This document shows, piece after piece, positions 1 through 13,722 of a stretch of DNA of 64,000 nucleotides. Under the pieces are notes generated by a model that saw only the letters and a program-made list of their open reading frames with translations, did not search any database and was not told the DNA's origin. The position numbers and the translations under genes are program-made. Within the stretch, counting starts at the first letter, position 1; each line of letters starts with the position of its first letter. This DNA is from Epiperipatus broadwayi (Eukaryota; Onychophora; Udeonychophora; Euonychophora; Peripatidae), in contig JAQFVV010012394.1 of the NCBI GenBank assembly GCA_028023455.1, positions 21,594,900-21,658,899 on the forward strand. Reading direction: 5' to 3'.

Positions 1-201
1 GATTTTTAATAAATATAGCTAAAATTAGCAGAAATCTTGCATTGTATCCACATTTCTTTTCTGTATTCTATCAGTGATTTTCAATGAAATATATATATAG
101 CTGATTAAAACAAACGCACAAACAAAATTTCTCTTTTTTTTTTCTGAAATAATTGGGGTCTTGATTGGATTTACAATTAATACACTACAATATATATATA
201 T
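1..201 (-). repeat. Left arm of a widely spaced inverted repeat
   Basis: This segment is repeated in reverse complement at about 4417-4636. Shared blocks include the AATTGGGGTCTTG block (near 153-165 here) and CTAATTTTAGCTATAT (near 13-28). Divergence and small indels suggest an old pair. The left arm may extend beyond the window edge. It could be the ends of one 4.6-kb element or two inverted copies of a dispersed repeat; the two cannot be separated here. Confidence 0.7.
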
Positions 202-2254
202 TGTAATAGGTGATGGTCTGAGATACTCATAAGCTATTATATTGGCAAAGCTAATTTTGTGTACTAGAAATAGATGATATATTTATTGTTAAATGGAGGA
301 TAAGTTAAGAAAAATATAAAATAATATGTTATTATCTTATAGAAATTATGAAATATCAATTGGAACATCATCTAAGGAGCTGAAACCTCCAAGAAACATA
401 CTTTAAATCCTTCATAGATTCACATTGCAATACTGCAGACAACATATCAAAAGAAAATAAATTAGATATATCTTAAAATCATTGCAATATCCATTCCCAT
501 AACAGTTTATGCACACCCTAAAACTATAATAGTTAAATCCCAACTCATAGTTATTTCACTCTGAATGATCTTCCAATCAAATGGAAAACTTATGAACTAA
601 CTAGATACTTCTATAATTTATCATAGACATGGATTTTTAACATTTTATGTATCTTATTAAAAACATAAATCAATTAATTGTAAACAAATAATAGTTTAAG
701 AGCTTAAAAAACGATTTAGATATCTTGCAATCACACACACCATTCTAAATTACTTAGAAATATGACAGACAGGACATCAATATTTTATCTTTGTTTGAGT
801 ATTATACTGACTTACACCATATCGATTACATATGTTTGGGGTGTTTGATGGAATAAACGTATTTAAATAATGAGATAAACCATGGCTATATAACCTCAAA
901 CAGAGTGATTGATCAACTCTACTGGATGCACAAGATTAAATTAGTAAACAAATCCACCTTTCTTTTTTTATTATAACAAAGCATATTTGATTTTTTACCT
1001 GATCAACCTGATATATTTTATACTAAATGAGTAGTATTATGCTTCAACATAATCAGACTTTAGGAAATGTTTACATTGATGTAGTTTAATCTCCCTGGAA
1101 ATTATATAATTGACATCATTGAAACACTAACGAATTGAAACAGAACTGAATTGGATGTATTTTTAGAAAAGATATGAACAATTGGATTTCAAGTGATTTT
1201 AAAAGACCTAGAAAGAATCTACGTCTTAGGTCAATCGATGAAATAAGGAAGCTTGCTGAAGTGATGGAGAAATAAGAAACTATGGATCGTGTATATGATT
1301 AAGAGATCTTTATTCTTCAATAGACTGATGATGGTTTAAATGATGATATATACGTAGCATTTTATATAAATAAGCTTTCTTTTAACATAATATAAAGGAT
1401 TTTTTATTATGCATATATTATTATACAATTCTTAAACATCATTAAATGTGAGTAAGAATTATGTTCACAAAATCTATCAGCTTAATAATATAATAAAAAC
1501 TTAATTAAAATATTGTAGTATTGTTGGCATGTTACTGGCACTAAACAGCGGAAACATGTTTTTCCAAAAAGAAATATAGCTGCTAACAGATTATCGAAAT
1601 AATAAATTATTTATCATTAATGTTCTGAAAAGAATGATTTATAGGTTGATATATCAAGTAAACTATTTAGAAATACGAAGTGTGAGATTAGAAAAACAAG
1701 TTGGACTTCAAAAGAAAATTGAAATTTATTGTTGCATTTTATAAGGAAAAGTTTTATGGATTGATAATAATGAAATAAAATGACATTTTTAAAAAATCAA
1801 ACGCGATTAAGCCTGCGTTCTATTTACTCACTAATTATACATATACTTTCAGTCTATCAATTTATTTGTGTGTGTGTGTGTTTAGAATATATATTTTATC
1901 TGGGTATAGCCTTTTTCAATGCCTATATTTTTCAATAATAGGATGACAATTTTAAGAATCAAACGTTCTTCCGTTGATTCATAGCTTAGTTAAAGTAAAT
2001 AAAATCTAAACTAGATTATTTAATTGATGTCATTAGATTTAATCTATCACTTGCTTTCCTGAATGTCATATAAACTTCCTAATCAATTACCAATTCTCTT
2101 ATTCTGATCCTTGTACCTGTATCAAAGTTTTTACTAATTTCAAATAGCTAAGTGAATTAATAAAACATGCTATTATATATCTGATTAACATTTATTTATC
2201 ATAGTGAATAACATTGTCTTTCTATCGTAGGCATCACCATTTCTAACCATTGTT
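202..2254. other. AT-rich intergenic DNA, nothing recognised
   Basis: Read on both strands. It contains only short, AT-driven reading frames and a (GT)n run near 1868-1881. No domain, tRNA-like box or clear inverted repeat was found. Confidence 0.6.
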
Positions 2255-2790
2255 GATTCACTACAGGATGAAGGTTTCTTCATGTTTAATCTAGTTCCTA
2301 TCTTTGCATGACCTCTCTTCTCTAAACCATACCATCAAATTTTTTTATTTCATCTTCCATCTCACATGCAGTTCCTTTCTAGATCTTTCACAATTTTTTG
2401 AAATCCAATTTAAGACTTCAACTGTCTATCTACAATCATCTCTTCTTGCAATATGTTCAACCCAATTTCAATTCAATCATTTCAATGGTGTTAATAGTAA
2501 CTGTTTACTCTCTCATCCATGTATGCTTTTGACCTCTTCCTGTTATTCTTAACATACATCTTTCCATACTTCATTGAGATGTCTGAAATCTCTGCACTGC
2601 TCTTCTATTAAATGTCCATGTCTTAAAACCATTAATCAGAACTGATAAAATACATCTATTAAAAATATTTTTCAAACACATATGCATATCTCCTTTTAAT
2701 ACTTTTACCAAAGTACTCCATCCAACTTTAATTCTATGAATAATTATATCTACCAAGATTTATCTTCTATATATGTTAATCAGGACACAT
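2255..2790 (-). pseudogene. RTE-type LINE, 3' end of ORF (decayed, antisense)
   Basis: Minus-strand translation over 2571-2756 gives a block with the pattern HRIKVGWS...KGDMHMCLKN...NRCILSVLINGFKTW...AVQRFQT. It lines up with the region after the reverse-transcriptase core in RTE-class LINEs, where the usual pattern is vLpvLtYGsEtW...iqRLq. Further along the minus strand (2260-2560) the reading is continued only with frameshifts and stops. The distal part resembles the segment of the copy at 23.9-24.4 kb that ends with a TTCATCCTG block. It is a 5'-truncated, non-coding relic. Family assignment rests on pattern memory and on the three copies in this window matching each other. Confidence 0.65.
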
Positions 2791-3165
2791 CATGTCAGCA
2801 ATCTATACAAGAAAATAGCTTACTGATCTTTAGATTCCAATGGTAAATGATTTATATATATCAAAGCACTTATTATAATACACAGATAAAAGAAATTGGC
2901 TAGTGAGTAAAATATATAATCATGTTCACATTCTGGTATTCATGAAAATGTATTTCTGCTTATTATCCAAAAGAAAAAATACTGAAACTCTATGACAATG
3001 TTATGTTTAAAAGTAAACAACTTTTCTATGAATTGGATGAATAGTCAGTTAATGATGAAAGAAATGTTTATAAAAAGATAGTAAATAGCTGACCAATAAA
3101 AGACTATTGATGAATGTAAAAGCATCCAGAGAATACAAACTCTACATTTTTTTTTAAAAAAATGT
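2791..3165. other. AT-rich intergenic DNA, nothing recognised
   Basis: No coding frame or repeat signature could be supported here on either strand. Confidence 0.5.
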
Positions 3166-3189
3166 TTTTATGTCATTTTAGAAACATAG

Positions 3190-3240
3190 AGCTCTGATGA
3201 AGACTGCTGGACAGTCGAAACTGTAAGGAAAATAAAGAAG
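3190..3240 (+). repeat. Retroelement 3' tail with CTGATGA-hairpin-GAAAC motif
   Basis: CTGATGA lies at 3194-3200. It is followed by one extra A, then GACTG-CTGGA-CAGTC (3202-3216), a perfect 5-bp stem, then GAAAC (3217-3221). An A-rich end with AATAAAG follows. The order matches a hammerhead ribozyme core up to stem II, but the extra A after CTGATGA departs from the canonical core and no stem III with a cleavage triplet is obvious. The same tail occurs near 21.9, 22.1, 54.3 and 59.4 kb. It is most likely the 3' remnant of a SINE or Penelope-like copy. Confidence 0.6.
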
Positions 3241-4416
3241 TTTTTAAGAAAATTTGTTTGCATTGAAGTGTATATGAAAGAACTGTTATAAGCATTTTAG
3301 AATTAAAAAAATATAATGAAGTAGCTGATTTGGGGAATAGGTTTTAATATATTAGTATAATTATATTGCAAATAATTGGTCTGTAATGGTAAATTAATTA
3401 TTAATTTAAACATTTTTATTTTTATATTAGAATACACATATTTGCATGCTCACATTTGATTATTTATATTTTGTTAAAATATAGTACTACTGCCTTATGT
3501 ATAATTAATTAATGACTGCAATATTTTATAAGGGTATCGGTGTATCTATACATTCATTCAATATTTTTTATACATTACTATGTTTTGACCTATGTGGGAA
3601 TTAAGACCACTACAAGTGATGTAATTTTGTGAATTATAATTTAAACCATGTTAAATCATTTATTATTTTGGGGGTTTTTTAAAACTGAAATCATTTTCTG
3701 ATATTTGTCATAAGTCAAAATCAGAATAATATATTTGTATTATAAAGTTTTTATCATGTCTTTTATTTTTTGATAATTTTTACATCTAATTGATCAATAA
3801 ATTTATTATTATTAATTTGTTATTCCAGTGAAATTATTTAAAATTAGAATAAAGTATTGTGTGTATAATCTCTTGTAAACAATCCCCAGAGTCCTTGTAA
3901 TACCAAGCTAACTCTGGACAAATAGTATGTGAAATATGTATAATATGGACTTCCATATAATTATTTTCACAATTTTCTAGATGACACAAGAGCAATGGTT
4001 ATCTTTAAAGTCCATTCACTTTATAGAATTTATAATGTAACTAATTAATTGGTGGCCATGGTAACAAATATCTTGGAGCATTTATAATGATCACTAATGA
4101 TACAATTTTCACAGATTTTTTTGAATATGTGTTTAATTTAAAAATTACTTTAGCACTTACATTTGTGCTTGCAACAAGAAATGGTGACAATTGCTTTTTT
4201 TATGATGTTATATAGCAATTTTGGGATTACAACATGTGCTTTTTAAATCCAGTAGCAAAGGTTGAATGTTGAGAAATCATTTTTGCTGATGATACTACAT
4301 TTATAACTCTGTTTTATAACTTATATTTTTAGGTTTTTATTCATTAAAATCATCGATTGTTTGTGGGTATTTCTTACCAATTCTCATTATTCTTTAATTC
4401 TATACCATTACTATAA
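3241..4416. other. AT-rich intergenic DNA, nothing recognised
   Basis: Only low-complexity A/T runs and short spurious frames are visible. Confidence 0.5.
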
Positions 4417-4636
4417 ATAAATATATATATATATATTGTAGGGTAATAATTGGAAACTCAAGCAAGACCCCAATTATTTCAGAAAAAAATGTAGTAGAGA
4501 GACTTTGTGTGTGTGTGATTGTTTTAATCAGCTATATATATATTTTTTCGATTGAAAATCACTAATAAAATACAGAAAAGCAAATTAACTGGGTATGAAG
4601 TGAAAGATTTTTGCTAATTTTAGCTATATATTAGCA
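4417..4636 (+). repeat. Right arm of the widely spaced inverted repeat
   Basis: Reverse-complement partner of 1-201. It starts in an (AT)n run, carries the CAAGACCCCAATTATTTCAG block near 4462-4481 and ends with GCTAATTTTAGCTATAT near 4612-4628. It has a (GT)n stretch near 4506-4518 where the partner has an A/C-rich stretch. Confidence 0.7.
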
Positions 4637-7600
4637 ATCAACTTCTGGCTATGTGTGCGGGCCTTTATGCATGTGTGGACAATCCAATTTAGATGCCTTC
4701 ATACGAGTGAAGAAGATTAATTAATATTTCAAGTTTTTAATTCTATGTAACACAGTTTTTTTTAATTTATATATTATTTCTATTCTTGTATGTTAACATT
4801 TTAGAAAATAAATGGAGAGAGAAAGAAAGAGAGAGAGAAACTCATTATCAAATGTGTAAAATCAAAGAGACTGCTAATGATTGTATTTGACCACCAACCT
4901 AGTATTTGACAACCAAGCAATCATACGTTGACAGTTCCAACACAAAAATATTTCAAACTACCCAAGTGGATAACTTCAAGAGCCTATTGTCATTAATGGA
5001 CCAGTGATGTCAGTAGAACAAAATGAATAAACACCAGAGAGAAGCTGAAACAAGTAGCATTATTATTGTTTTTTTAAGTAGTGTCGCCAACTTCATCTCA
5101 AATATTTTATTGGGGAAGATTTTAAAAAGAAATGCATGTCTGAGAAAATTCATGTAGTTGGATTGAATTCCACTTATGAGATCTGATATTCTTACATTCA
5201 GTATAACAATCATATAATTATTACTATTTAATTATAGTTTTAATCTACAAATAAATATTGGAAAAATATCAATCATATTGTCAAACAGATATATACAAGT
5301 TACAATAAATATTAAATATTAACAGTTGAATAAAAAATTAATTATACATTTTATTTGCTTTAATGTTTGGAAAAAAATTATGTTAAAAAGAGGGTGAGAA
5401 AATAAAACTTAAATATTTATTTAAGAGGGAAACAAAATGCTAAAATTATTTAGAGAATATTAATATTAATTTTAATATTAAAATTAATTTTGCTATAAAA
5501 TTATTATCATTTCTTTTATAAAGGTCTTTTTTTTTCAATAAAAATTGACTTCACCATAGCATCAGAATTCTAATATATACTTAATTTATTAAAAGTATAG
5601 GTTTAAACCCTTTTTAAAAATTGATCTGTAAAACTTTTTAAGGTTTAAGGCTTCATCTGATATACTTGTTTTTGAGCTATTCGTCAGATAGAATGATGCT
5701 ATGACTGGATTATATGTTCATCACAAATAGGCTGACAGAAATCATGTGAAAGATGACAAGTATTCTCAATGGTTGATGCTTATTGGAATGAGGTTTTTTA
5801 AATTGGTATATAAAGGAAGCTTCATACTTTCAGGCTTAGTTGACCAGTGTAGTTATAAAATTTTTAGCCCAGCATAATGAGATTTTTAGCTATTGCATTG
5901 TTTTTCATATGAGGGGTGATAATAATTCACAAGTTAGATCTGTTACTCTAATCAGCCTACCTATTTGGAGTGCTGATATCAAAGTTTTTGCTTGATGAAA
6001 TGATCAAAAGTCCTTAATTAAGACAATGTTAGAGCTTTCTCAAAACAAATAAGCTTTCTCCCAAAGCTTTCTGTCTAAGCACTACAACTAAAAAAACTGG
6101 CATCATTCATAACTTTTTTATACAAACAGTACTTAAGATTACACTTAATAAATTCAGGTACTTTTACATAACATTAGAAAATAGTTTAAACAAAAAAAAA
6201 ACATCCTTTTTCCTTTACTTTTTCAAAATATATATATTTCTTGCTGGTATAAATAAGAATAAAAGAAACAAATTGCTAGCAATTTCTAGAAGAAAACAAA
6301 AATTCTGACCTAGGCACTTTGGCTCACAAAATGAGATCTTAAAAGACTATTTCTTTTCTTCATTTTAATATATCTATTTTAGTATGCAGGTGAAATGCTT
6401 GTAAAGTCAGAGTAGCTTTATTTTAAATGGAATGGAGTGTAAACTGATACAATGTGGATGTGAAATTGAGAGTAAAAGGATAAGGTGAGAAAGGAGTTGA
6501 CAAAGGGAATAAGTGATAAGAAAATTCATAAAATAATTGATATTGAACATTGTAATATATCAAGTCATGAAAAAACAATTTTAATATTATCCACATATAC
6601 AAATAATATTTTAATATTTCTGAAACTAGTATTCAGTTGAACACCATTGGGATAGAAAAAAAAGATATTCAACAGGAAGTGGTGAAAAGGAATTGATAAA
6701 TAAATTAGGGAAATAGATTTGTAAATGATCATGGATTGATGAAGAGACCATCATAATTCGGCATCACATTCTAGAAGGTTATAGATTGATTTAAATACGT
6801 ACTGGATCCCAGGGAAAAGCTGGCTGGTTCTCTTCCAAAACTGACTGAAATGCTGTCTCTAGAATAATGTCTTTGTTACATAGCAACATAATTTAGCTAC
6901 TTATCATAAACATTTTAAGATATTAGCATGTCTGGATCATAAATTATATAAAATATGACAGAGTATTTTGTATTTTCATAGATTTTATTCAATCCTCTTC
7001 TTTCCATCACAAAATTTTGCTAACCACTTCAAAATATTATTGTGATCAATGACTTTATAGCTATATATAGGTTAAATCATTTCAAACATTTCAATATCAG
7101 TTTTGCCCAACTTGAAATTTAATGTTAATTTGTTATTCTATTATGGGTTAAAATACAAAAAAAATGTCATATTTCATGTTATAACTTGTGATCCAGATAT
7201 GTTAATGCCTTAAAATTTTTGTGACAAATAATCTATTCTATATAATGCATGTATTAATTCAGAGATGGCACTGCAGAAAATAAAATAAAGTGGCTAACAG
7301 GTTTCTCTGGAAATAATTGTTGATAGATTCTTGACTTCGTTGAAGGAGAAGCCACAGTACATCACATCACAGCTGCATATTTATATTGTAACCTTATATT
7401 TGGTTTAGACAGAGTTAAGCTTTCAATAGTACTTTAAAAAAAAATTAATTCAAATAAAGATAATTCTCTTACTAGATAAACTTTACTATCAGTAAACTGT
7501 ATAAAATATTTATCATGCATTCTCAATTATATTAAAAATATATCTGTGTTAATATGTATTTAAAATAATAGTTACTAAAATACTAGTCAATTGATTTAAT

Positions 7601-10169
7601 AGCTATTTAGGTTAGATAAAATTAGTATAAATGGATTGCAGTTTAATTTAATTTCAATAAATAAATTTAGTTTTAATAGTTTTTAAAATATTATTTATTA
7701 ATCTGTAAGAAATGTCATAGTTTTTTAATCATTTCCTAGTATATATGGAAATATATGTGCATGAGTTTAAAAAGAGAGTTTAAAGTGGATTATTTTAAGT
7801 ATTAAATTATCTTTAAAAGTGTTAATTATCTTTAATGAAGAGTAATAAATTTCATGAAGTGTTTATTTTAATATTAGAGTGATTTTAATTATAATTCTTG
7901 AAGAACTTAAAATAAAAAGTATTGATTTAGATAAAGCAAATGCTCTTTATTTAATAATAAAAGGTATTATTTTAAATTAAGCAAATAATTTTTATTTAAT
8001 AATTAAAACAAAGTTAATTATTTTTACTGTCTAGACAAGACTGAGGGTCAAATCTATTTTTATGTAATCTGATTAATCACAAGGTTAAAGTTGTGTTAAT
8101 TTAAAAAAAACATCCCAATGTCAATTTCTGATTGCTACAATAATACTACGTGACCAACTCTGCAATATTTTTTTGCAGGCGCACACACATTTAAAAAGAT
8201 AAACTGGAAAATAAATTATTCTTTTTCAAATCTTTTTAAAAGTTACTTTTTAACTTTTAAATATTTTTGTTTAATTAAAAAAGTGTTGCTAGAAGGTTTA
8301 GTCATTTAAGCAAATCTACTTTAACTGTACATACTCTTCTGCCTACAGACAATATAGAATTTCTAAAGTTTTATAAAGACTGATAAGCTTGAAAAAGTGT
8401 AAAATATGCTTTTATTCTTTCTATGAACTTTTTTAGCTAACTCTAGTATTTACTTCAAAAAGCTAGTTCATTAAAATATCATTCTTTAAAAGGTTTAAAG
8501 TTAGATAATCTAGCTACCAAGATTAAGATTATTGTTTTATATTCTATTAAGTGCCTTGCTTAAAGAACAGTTACTTATATGTGGACAATTTAGAATGTTT
8601 ATTATAAGCATTAATGACTGGAATACAATTATTATTATTATTATTATACAATGAACTGTTTTAAAAATTATTATATTTTTAATTAGTGAAATAAAAGAGA
8701 TAATGGATTATTTTAAAACTATTGTGAATGCAAAGGATGAAATAAAGTATAACCATTTTCAATTTTTCATCTAATTAAAATAAAGTAAGATGTTATTCAT
8801 AATGATGTTTTAATACATTGGAAAAAACATATATTTGTATTTCATCCAGTACAAATAAGATACTATCTTAGAATTCCAATAATTCATTCATTCATTTATT
8901 TAAATATGTATTATTCTGCAGAAAAGAAATCATTTGAATTTTCTTTATGTCTTAATCCTGACCAACTATTATCTCAATTTTTATTATTGAATTGTTAATT
9001 ACCTGTTTATTCCTAAATTTTGTTGTACTTTCTCACTGCTCTTCATTTTAAAAACTAAAATGTGGACAATGTGGCAATAAAACTTCTGTTTCAAGATATT
9101 TATTTATTTATTTGTCTCCTCTGCATCTAATAAAAACCATGTGATATATTTTTCTGAACAGAGAAACAGAAGGACTTATAAATTAAGATGATTAATTTTA
9201 TTTTATTCAATGAAAAGAATTGTCAACATCTCAAATTTATTTAAATGGAATAAAATAAGTGTAGTTTGTATTTATGAAATTGATGTTTATTACTATTATT
9301 ATAATGATTATTTATGCATCACTAACTTATTATTATGCTGTGTATTATATAAGATATATTTATAATAATAGATGTGTTACAATGGGATTTGGTAAGAGTG
9401 GTTTGATTTTCTACTCAAATGGCAATAATTGTATTAAACACGTACAATATTTGTTTATCTTTTAAGTTTTCCTTTTAATTCAATACTATTTAAATTAACA
9501 GTATTTGCTAGCAATAGGCATGGATTGAAATTTATATCTACATAAGAACCATCTACTATTTAATGCACAGAAAGATGCAATAATGGAGAAATAATGAAAA
9601 TCATAATAGTTTCTTCAAATAATAATTCAGAATCATCGATACATTCCTCAAGGGTTAGATCATTTAACTTAAAAAAAAAAATTATAAAATTCTTTTCCTA
9701 CTGTGTTGAATATTTATTTTCTTCATTTTCATTTAAAACTAGAAACTATACTCCTCTTTTGGACTACAAGTACGAACTCTTTAGATTTATTATTTATAAT
9801 AGGACTTCTATTATCCCCCCTAAATTCAATATCTTCCTTTATATCCTCATTAATTCTGAAACTTCAATAAACATTTATCATGGATTATATAACCTTTAGT
9901 ATATGAAACTTCTATAAATAAAAGTATAAAAACGAGTCCTATCTCATGTGTGAAGAAATATGCCTATATAACACAAACATAAAATATCTACAGCATGATC
10001 TACCTTTTTAAACACATCTAGTGATGAAATTGTGAATTAAATTCTGAAGAGAAATAATAAATAATAATAATGTTGTAAACACAAATATAATATATTATGT
10101 GTATATTTGTAAATGATTCCTATAAGAACAAACGACAATCAATTTCATTTCCATCCTACATTGTGTACA
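4637..10169. other. Long AT-rich intergenic stretch without a supported gene
   Basis: I read both strands and found no domain, no splice-flanked conserved frame and no tRNA-like boxes. The longer frames (for example minus 5010-5213, plus 9274-9465, plus 9594-9899) translate to Ile/Asn/Lys/Tyr-rich sequence expected by chance at this base composition. Small features are an ATTAAT/TTAATA palindrome near 5457-5490 and (ATT)n near 8629-8647. Confidence 0.55.
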
Positions 10170-10500
10170 ACTGATACACATAGCAGGTATATACAATGTA
10201 TTTAAATTAAAACAACAAGTGTTTTAATGACAAATAATATCTAATATATAATCATTTGTTAATAAATTGAAATTTGAAACCAGTTTATTTATATAACATA
10301 CATATATAAGGCATAAGAATTAAAGGACAACAGAATTTTTTTAATAATAAATGACCTCTAGCGTTTTTACTATTAATATTGATATATTAAAAGTTTAAAA
10401 CAATCTACTTATATTATGTATATACATATATGGCATGTGAATCAAAATAAAACAAAATTGTAATACTCAGTGAAATCTAATATGTTGTTAATTATAATGA
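10170..10500. repeat. Diverged ~120-bp tandem units (tentative)
   Basis: Three successive segments starting near 10172, 10290 and 10410 share the order ATACATATAT(A/G)GCAT, an AAAACAACA-like block, then a block like AATATCTAATATAT. Divergence is high and the sequence is low-complexity, so the repeat needs a dot plot to be accepted. Confidence 0.35.
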
Positions 10501-11940
10501 TTGATTAAAATCTAAAATTACTTTACTATATAAATTGTTAAATTTAAAATCAATCGTATACAAATAAAAAAAAATGACCAAATTAATTACCATTTAATCT
10601 TCTTTGTTTTCTTCTTATTTTAAAATTCAACAACTATTTGATACATTTTGTCCATTCTGGCATAGGTTGAATTAACATATAAAATAATTTGAACTGATGA
10701 ACATGTGAATTCATGAACCCTTTGTAAATGGTTGTCTCAGAGTATTCTTTTATCTGGATTATGTTATAATGGATCAGTTGAAAGTGACAGACCAATTTTG
10801 AATATTTAGATAATGCTTATATTGGCTTGCTGTATATGAATAGCCATTCATTTCATTTGTTTTCTACTCCAAATGCCTGCTTGTCAATAATTTGCTTATT
10901 TTCCAATAGATGTTCTAATGAAAAAGGTTAAGATTGAGGAGTTTAAACCCTTGGACAGTAATTTATTGTTTAGCCTGCCATTCCCAATGACATATCAAGT
11001 CCAATAAATATTGTAATTACATAAAGAAAATTTGTATAGGAGACAGTAACAAAGTTTTGCTTTTTTACCTTAATGGCGATTGTCAATTATTGTTGCCATA
11101 GTATTATTATTATTTTTTCTTCATTGGTTGGCTCAGCCTTTCACGTGCTGCTGATATCAATTTCTTTATTACAACAATCATGGATTTTAAAATATTAAAG
11201 TAAAAAAATACATACAAAAATTAGCTTTACAATTTATAAAAACAAAATAAATAAATAAACAACAAATAATAAAATTACATGGCAAACAATTTCAAAAACA
11301 AAAATATGATGTAAACTCATTTAGTAATTTTAGATGCCAATATTTGATCATTGATATTACTAAAGGCAAATATTTGAAATATAAACCAATATCTTTCTAA
11401 AATCTATATACTCATACATATATTTTTTATATCACCATTGCCATTTAAATCACACAATCATAAACAAATGCATATACCAAGGGAAAAAAATTGAAATAAA
11501 TAATAATAACAACATCTAACAACAACATATATATAACTTCCATATTAAAGCCAAATCAGAGATTTTTTTCAAACAATAATGACACTTTAATGGAAAGGGT
11601 CATCTTTCCAACCTTTACAATATATGTATATATATAACATTATATTATGATTCAAGACACGTAATTCAGTTCTGAAATTATTCATTTCTATATTAAAATG
11701 CATGCTTAAATTTTTAAAAATAAATGTTAAAAATATTCAAAAAATTATAAGAACAATAATTACATATTCTAAATAAGATTCTGGAAAATGCATTTTTACA
11801 AAGAGGTGTTAGATAATAGATAAAAACCAATATGAGAATCACATGATAATTAATTTAAAATTAAAATCAGTAGCCATATTTAAAAATCACTAGTTTTCAC
11901 TCCCAAATATTAATAAAAGGTCTAATAATCTACCATATGA
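10501..11940. other. AT-rich intergenic DNA, nothing recognised
   Basis: No coding evidence. Low-complexity A/T runs lead up to the foldback element. Confidence 0.5.
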
Positions 11941-13481
11941 ATGTTCGGTGCTTTTCTCACGTACTGGACGAGCCACCAGGTGACGCTGCAGAACCACCAA
12001 GAAGCCTGCAATTGATAATTTTTTTTTTTAATATTCGCTAAAAATCGCTTAATTTTAGAAATGGTAGGCCCCCCCCCCGGCACACGAGACAAATCGGTCA
12101 AAATCGCTGAAATTGAAATGTAAAAAAAAAATCGATAGAAATCGCTAAATTTGAGAAATGGTGTACCCCCCCCACACACGAGAAATCTGTCAAAATCGCT
12201 GAAATTGAAATGTATAATTGGAAAAAAAACTATAATAAAAGCCTACGAAATTAAACAAAAACATACTTAATGTCAAAGTGATTTAAAAAAGAATGACTCT
12301 TCAGTTATCTAACTAACAGATAATAATTCAAACCTCGTATTAACCTGTAATAGCGTATTAGTTTATATCAAAAATTATTGCAAATACTCTGTTTAAATCG
12401 CACATATATAAAATCAACAAAACAGAAATAAAATAATCATAATAGAAAATTGAAATTTAAAACAAAAGTTGATTATAACATCTGAGATGAATAATGTTCA
12501 GAAACACCCCTCCCCTCCCGCATGAAGGGTTCAATGAAAAATAAGTAAAGTGTAAATTACGAATGTTATTTTTAAAATCCTATGAAATGAGAAAAAAAAT
12601 ATAATAAAAGCCTATGACATTAAACAAAAACATACTAAATCTGAAAGCGATTTAAAAAATAAAAGTATTTATAAAATGCAAAAATAACAGCACGAAAAAT
12701 GGCAGGAAATGTCTTAAAAAAGAATCAGTCTCAGTTATCTAACAGATATAATAATAATTCAAACCTTAATAACAGACTAATACATATTAAGTAATCAATG
12801 TTCCTATTAATCTATAATAGCGTCATTAGAGTTTAAATTCAGTTAATATGTTACTCTATTACTAGTTTATATCAAAATTATTGCAAGTACTCAGATTAAG
12901 TCGCACATATATAAAATCAACAAAATAGAAATAAAATAATCAGAATAGAAAATACAATTTGAAAGTAATTAAAATAGATTACCAATTTCCCTGGAGAGTC
13001 AGTTCATCTTTCAGCAGGTCGTTGAATTTTTTCATCCTTGCAAAATGAAACTTGGGCATTCTAGATCACTCTATTAGTGACAAAATATAGATACAGTATA
13101 TATATTATATTTTTCTTGTCTATTGATCGCGATTTCTTTCATTTAAAGTTTGTTATTTTCAAAATAACTTACGCACAATTTTGAAATGTAGATAGAAACT
13201 GAGAAAATAGCTAAACATTTTTGGTACTATATGTAGTATAAAGAAATTTGCAGAACTCTGGTCATGTGACTGATTGATTTTGCAAGTTTTGTCAAAGGAA
13301 AATGAAGCTCTATGTTTTTAAAAAAATGGAAAATAATATTTTTTCTTGTTTTAAATTATAAATCAATAATAGCAACAAATTAAAAATCCTTCTTTTTCTT
13401 TTAAAAAACTTTATTTTCTTGTATCAGTACTGAATATATATTTATGTAATACAAAACTCCAACGTTTCAACAGTTTTTATC

Positions 13482-13628
13482 AAACACATAGGCATATTTC
13501 CTTTTAGTAGAAAGATATTTCTACTAAAAGCACTCCAACCAAGTTTAATTCTATTATTAATTTCATCCATTATGTTTTCATCTATATATTAATAATCTGA
13601 CCAAGGTATTTGCAATTGTTAACTTGAT
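13482..13628 (-). pseudogene. RTE LINE fragment in the foldback loop
   Basis: Minus-strand reading gives IDENIMDEINNRIKLGWSAF followed by a block ending in KGNMPMCL. It matches the 2.7-kb and 23.9-kb LINE copies (HRIKVGWS...KGDMHMCL and ENIMDKINHRI). It is only about 140 bp long and ends abruptly at the inner edge of the left arm, so it is a captured or truncated piece. Confidence 0.55.
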
Positions 13629-13722
13629 GTTAGAGGTCGTCCTGCAAATGTTTATAAAAAGCCCAGTCGTATCTCAAAAGTGCACTCACTAGTACGCTTT
13701 GGAAAAGCTCACGTGCAACAAA

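Noticed and set aside
3194-3221. Active hammerhead ribozyme
   Set aside because: An extra A after CTGATGA and no visible stem III/cleavage triplet; only called a hammerhead-like tail.
9594-9899. 101-codon plus frame
   Set aside because: Composition is Ile/Asn/Ser/Lys/Tyr-rich as expected by chance at this A+T level; no domain, splice or promoter context.
11922-12179. 85-codon minus frame with GGG runs
   Set aside because: It is repeat-arm DNA; the mirror arm at 15.3-15.5 kb gives a different broken frame, so it is not conserved as protein.
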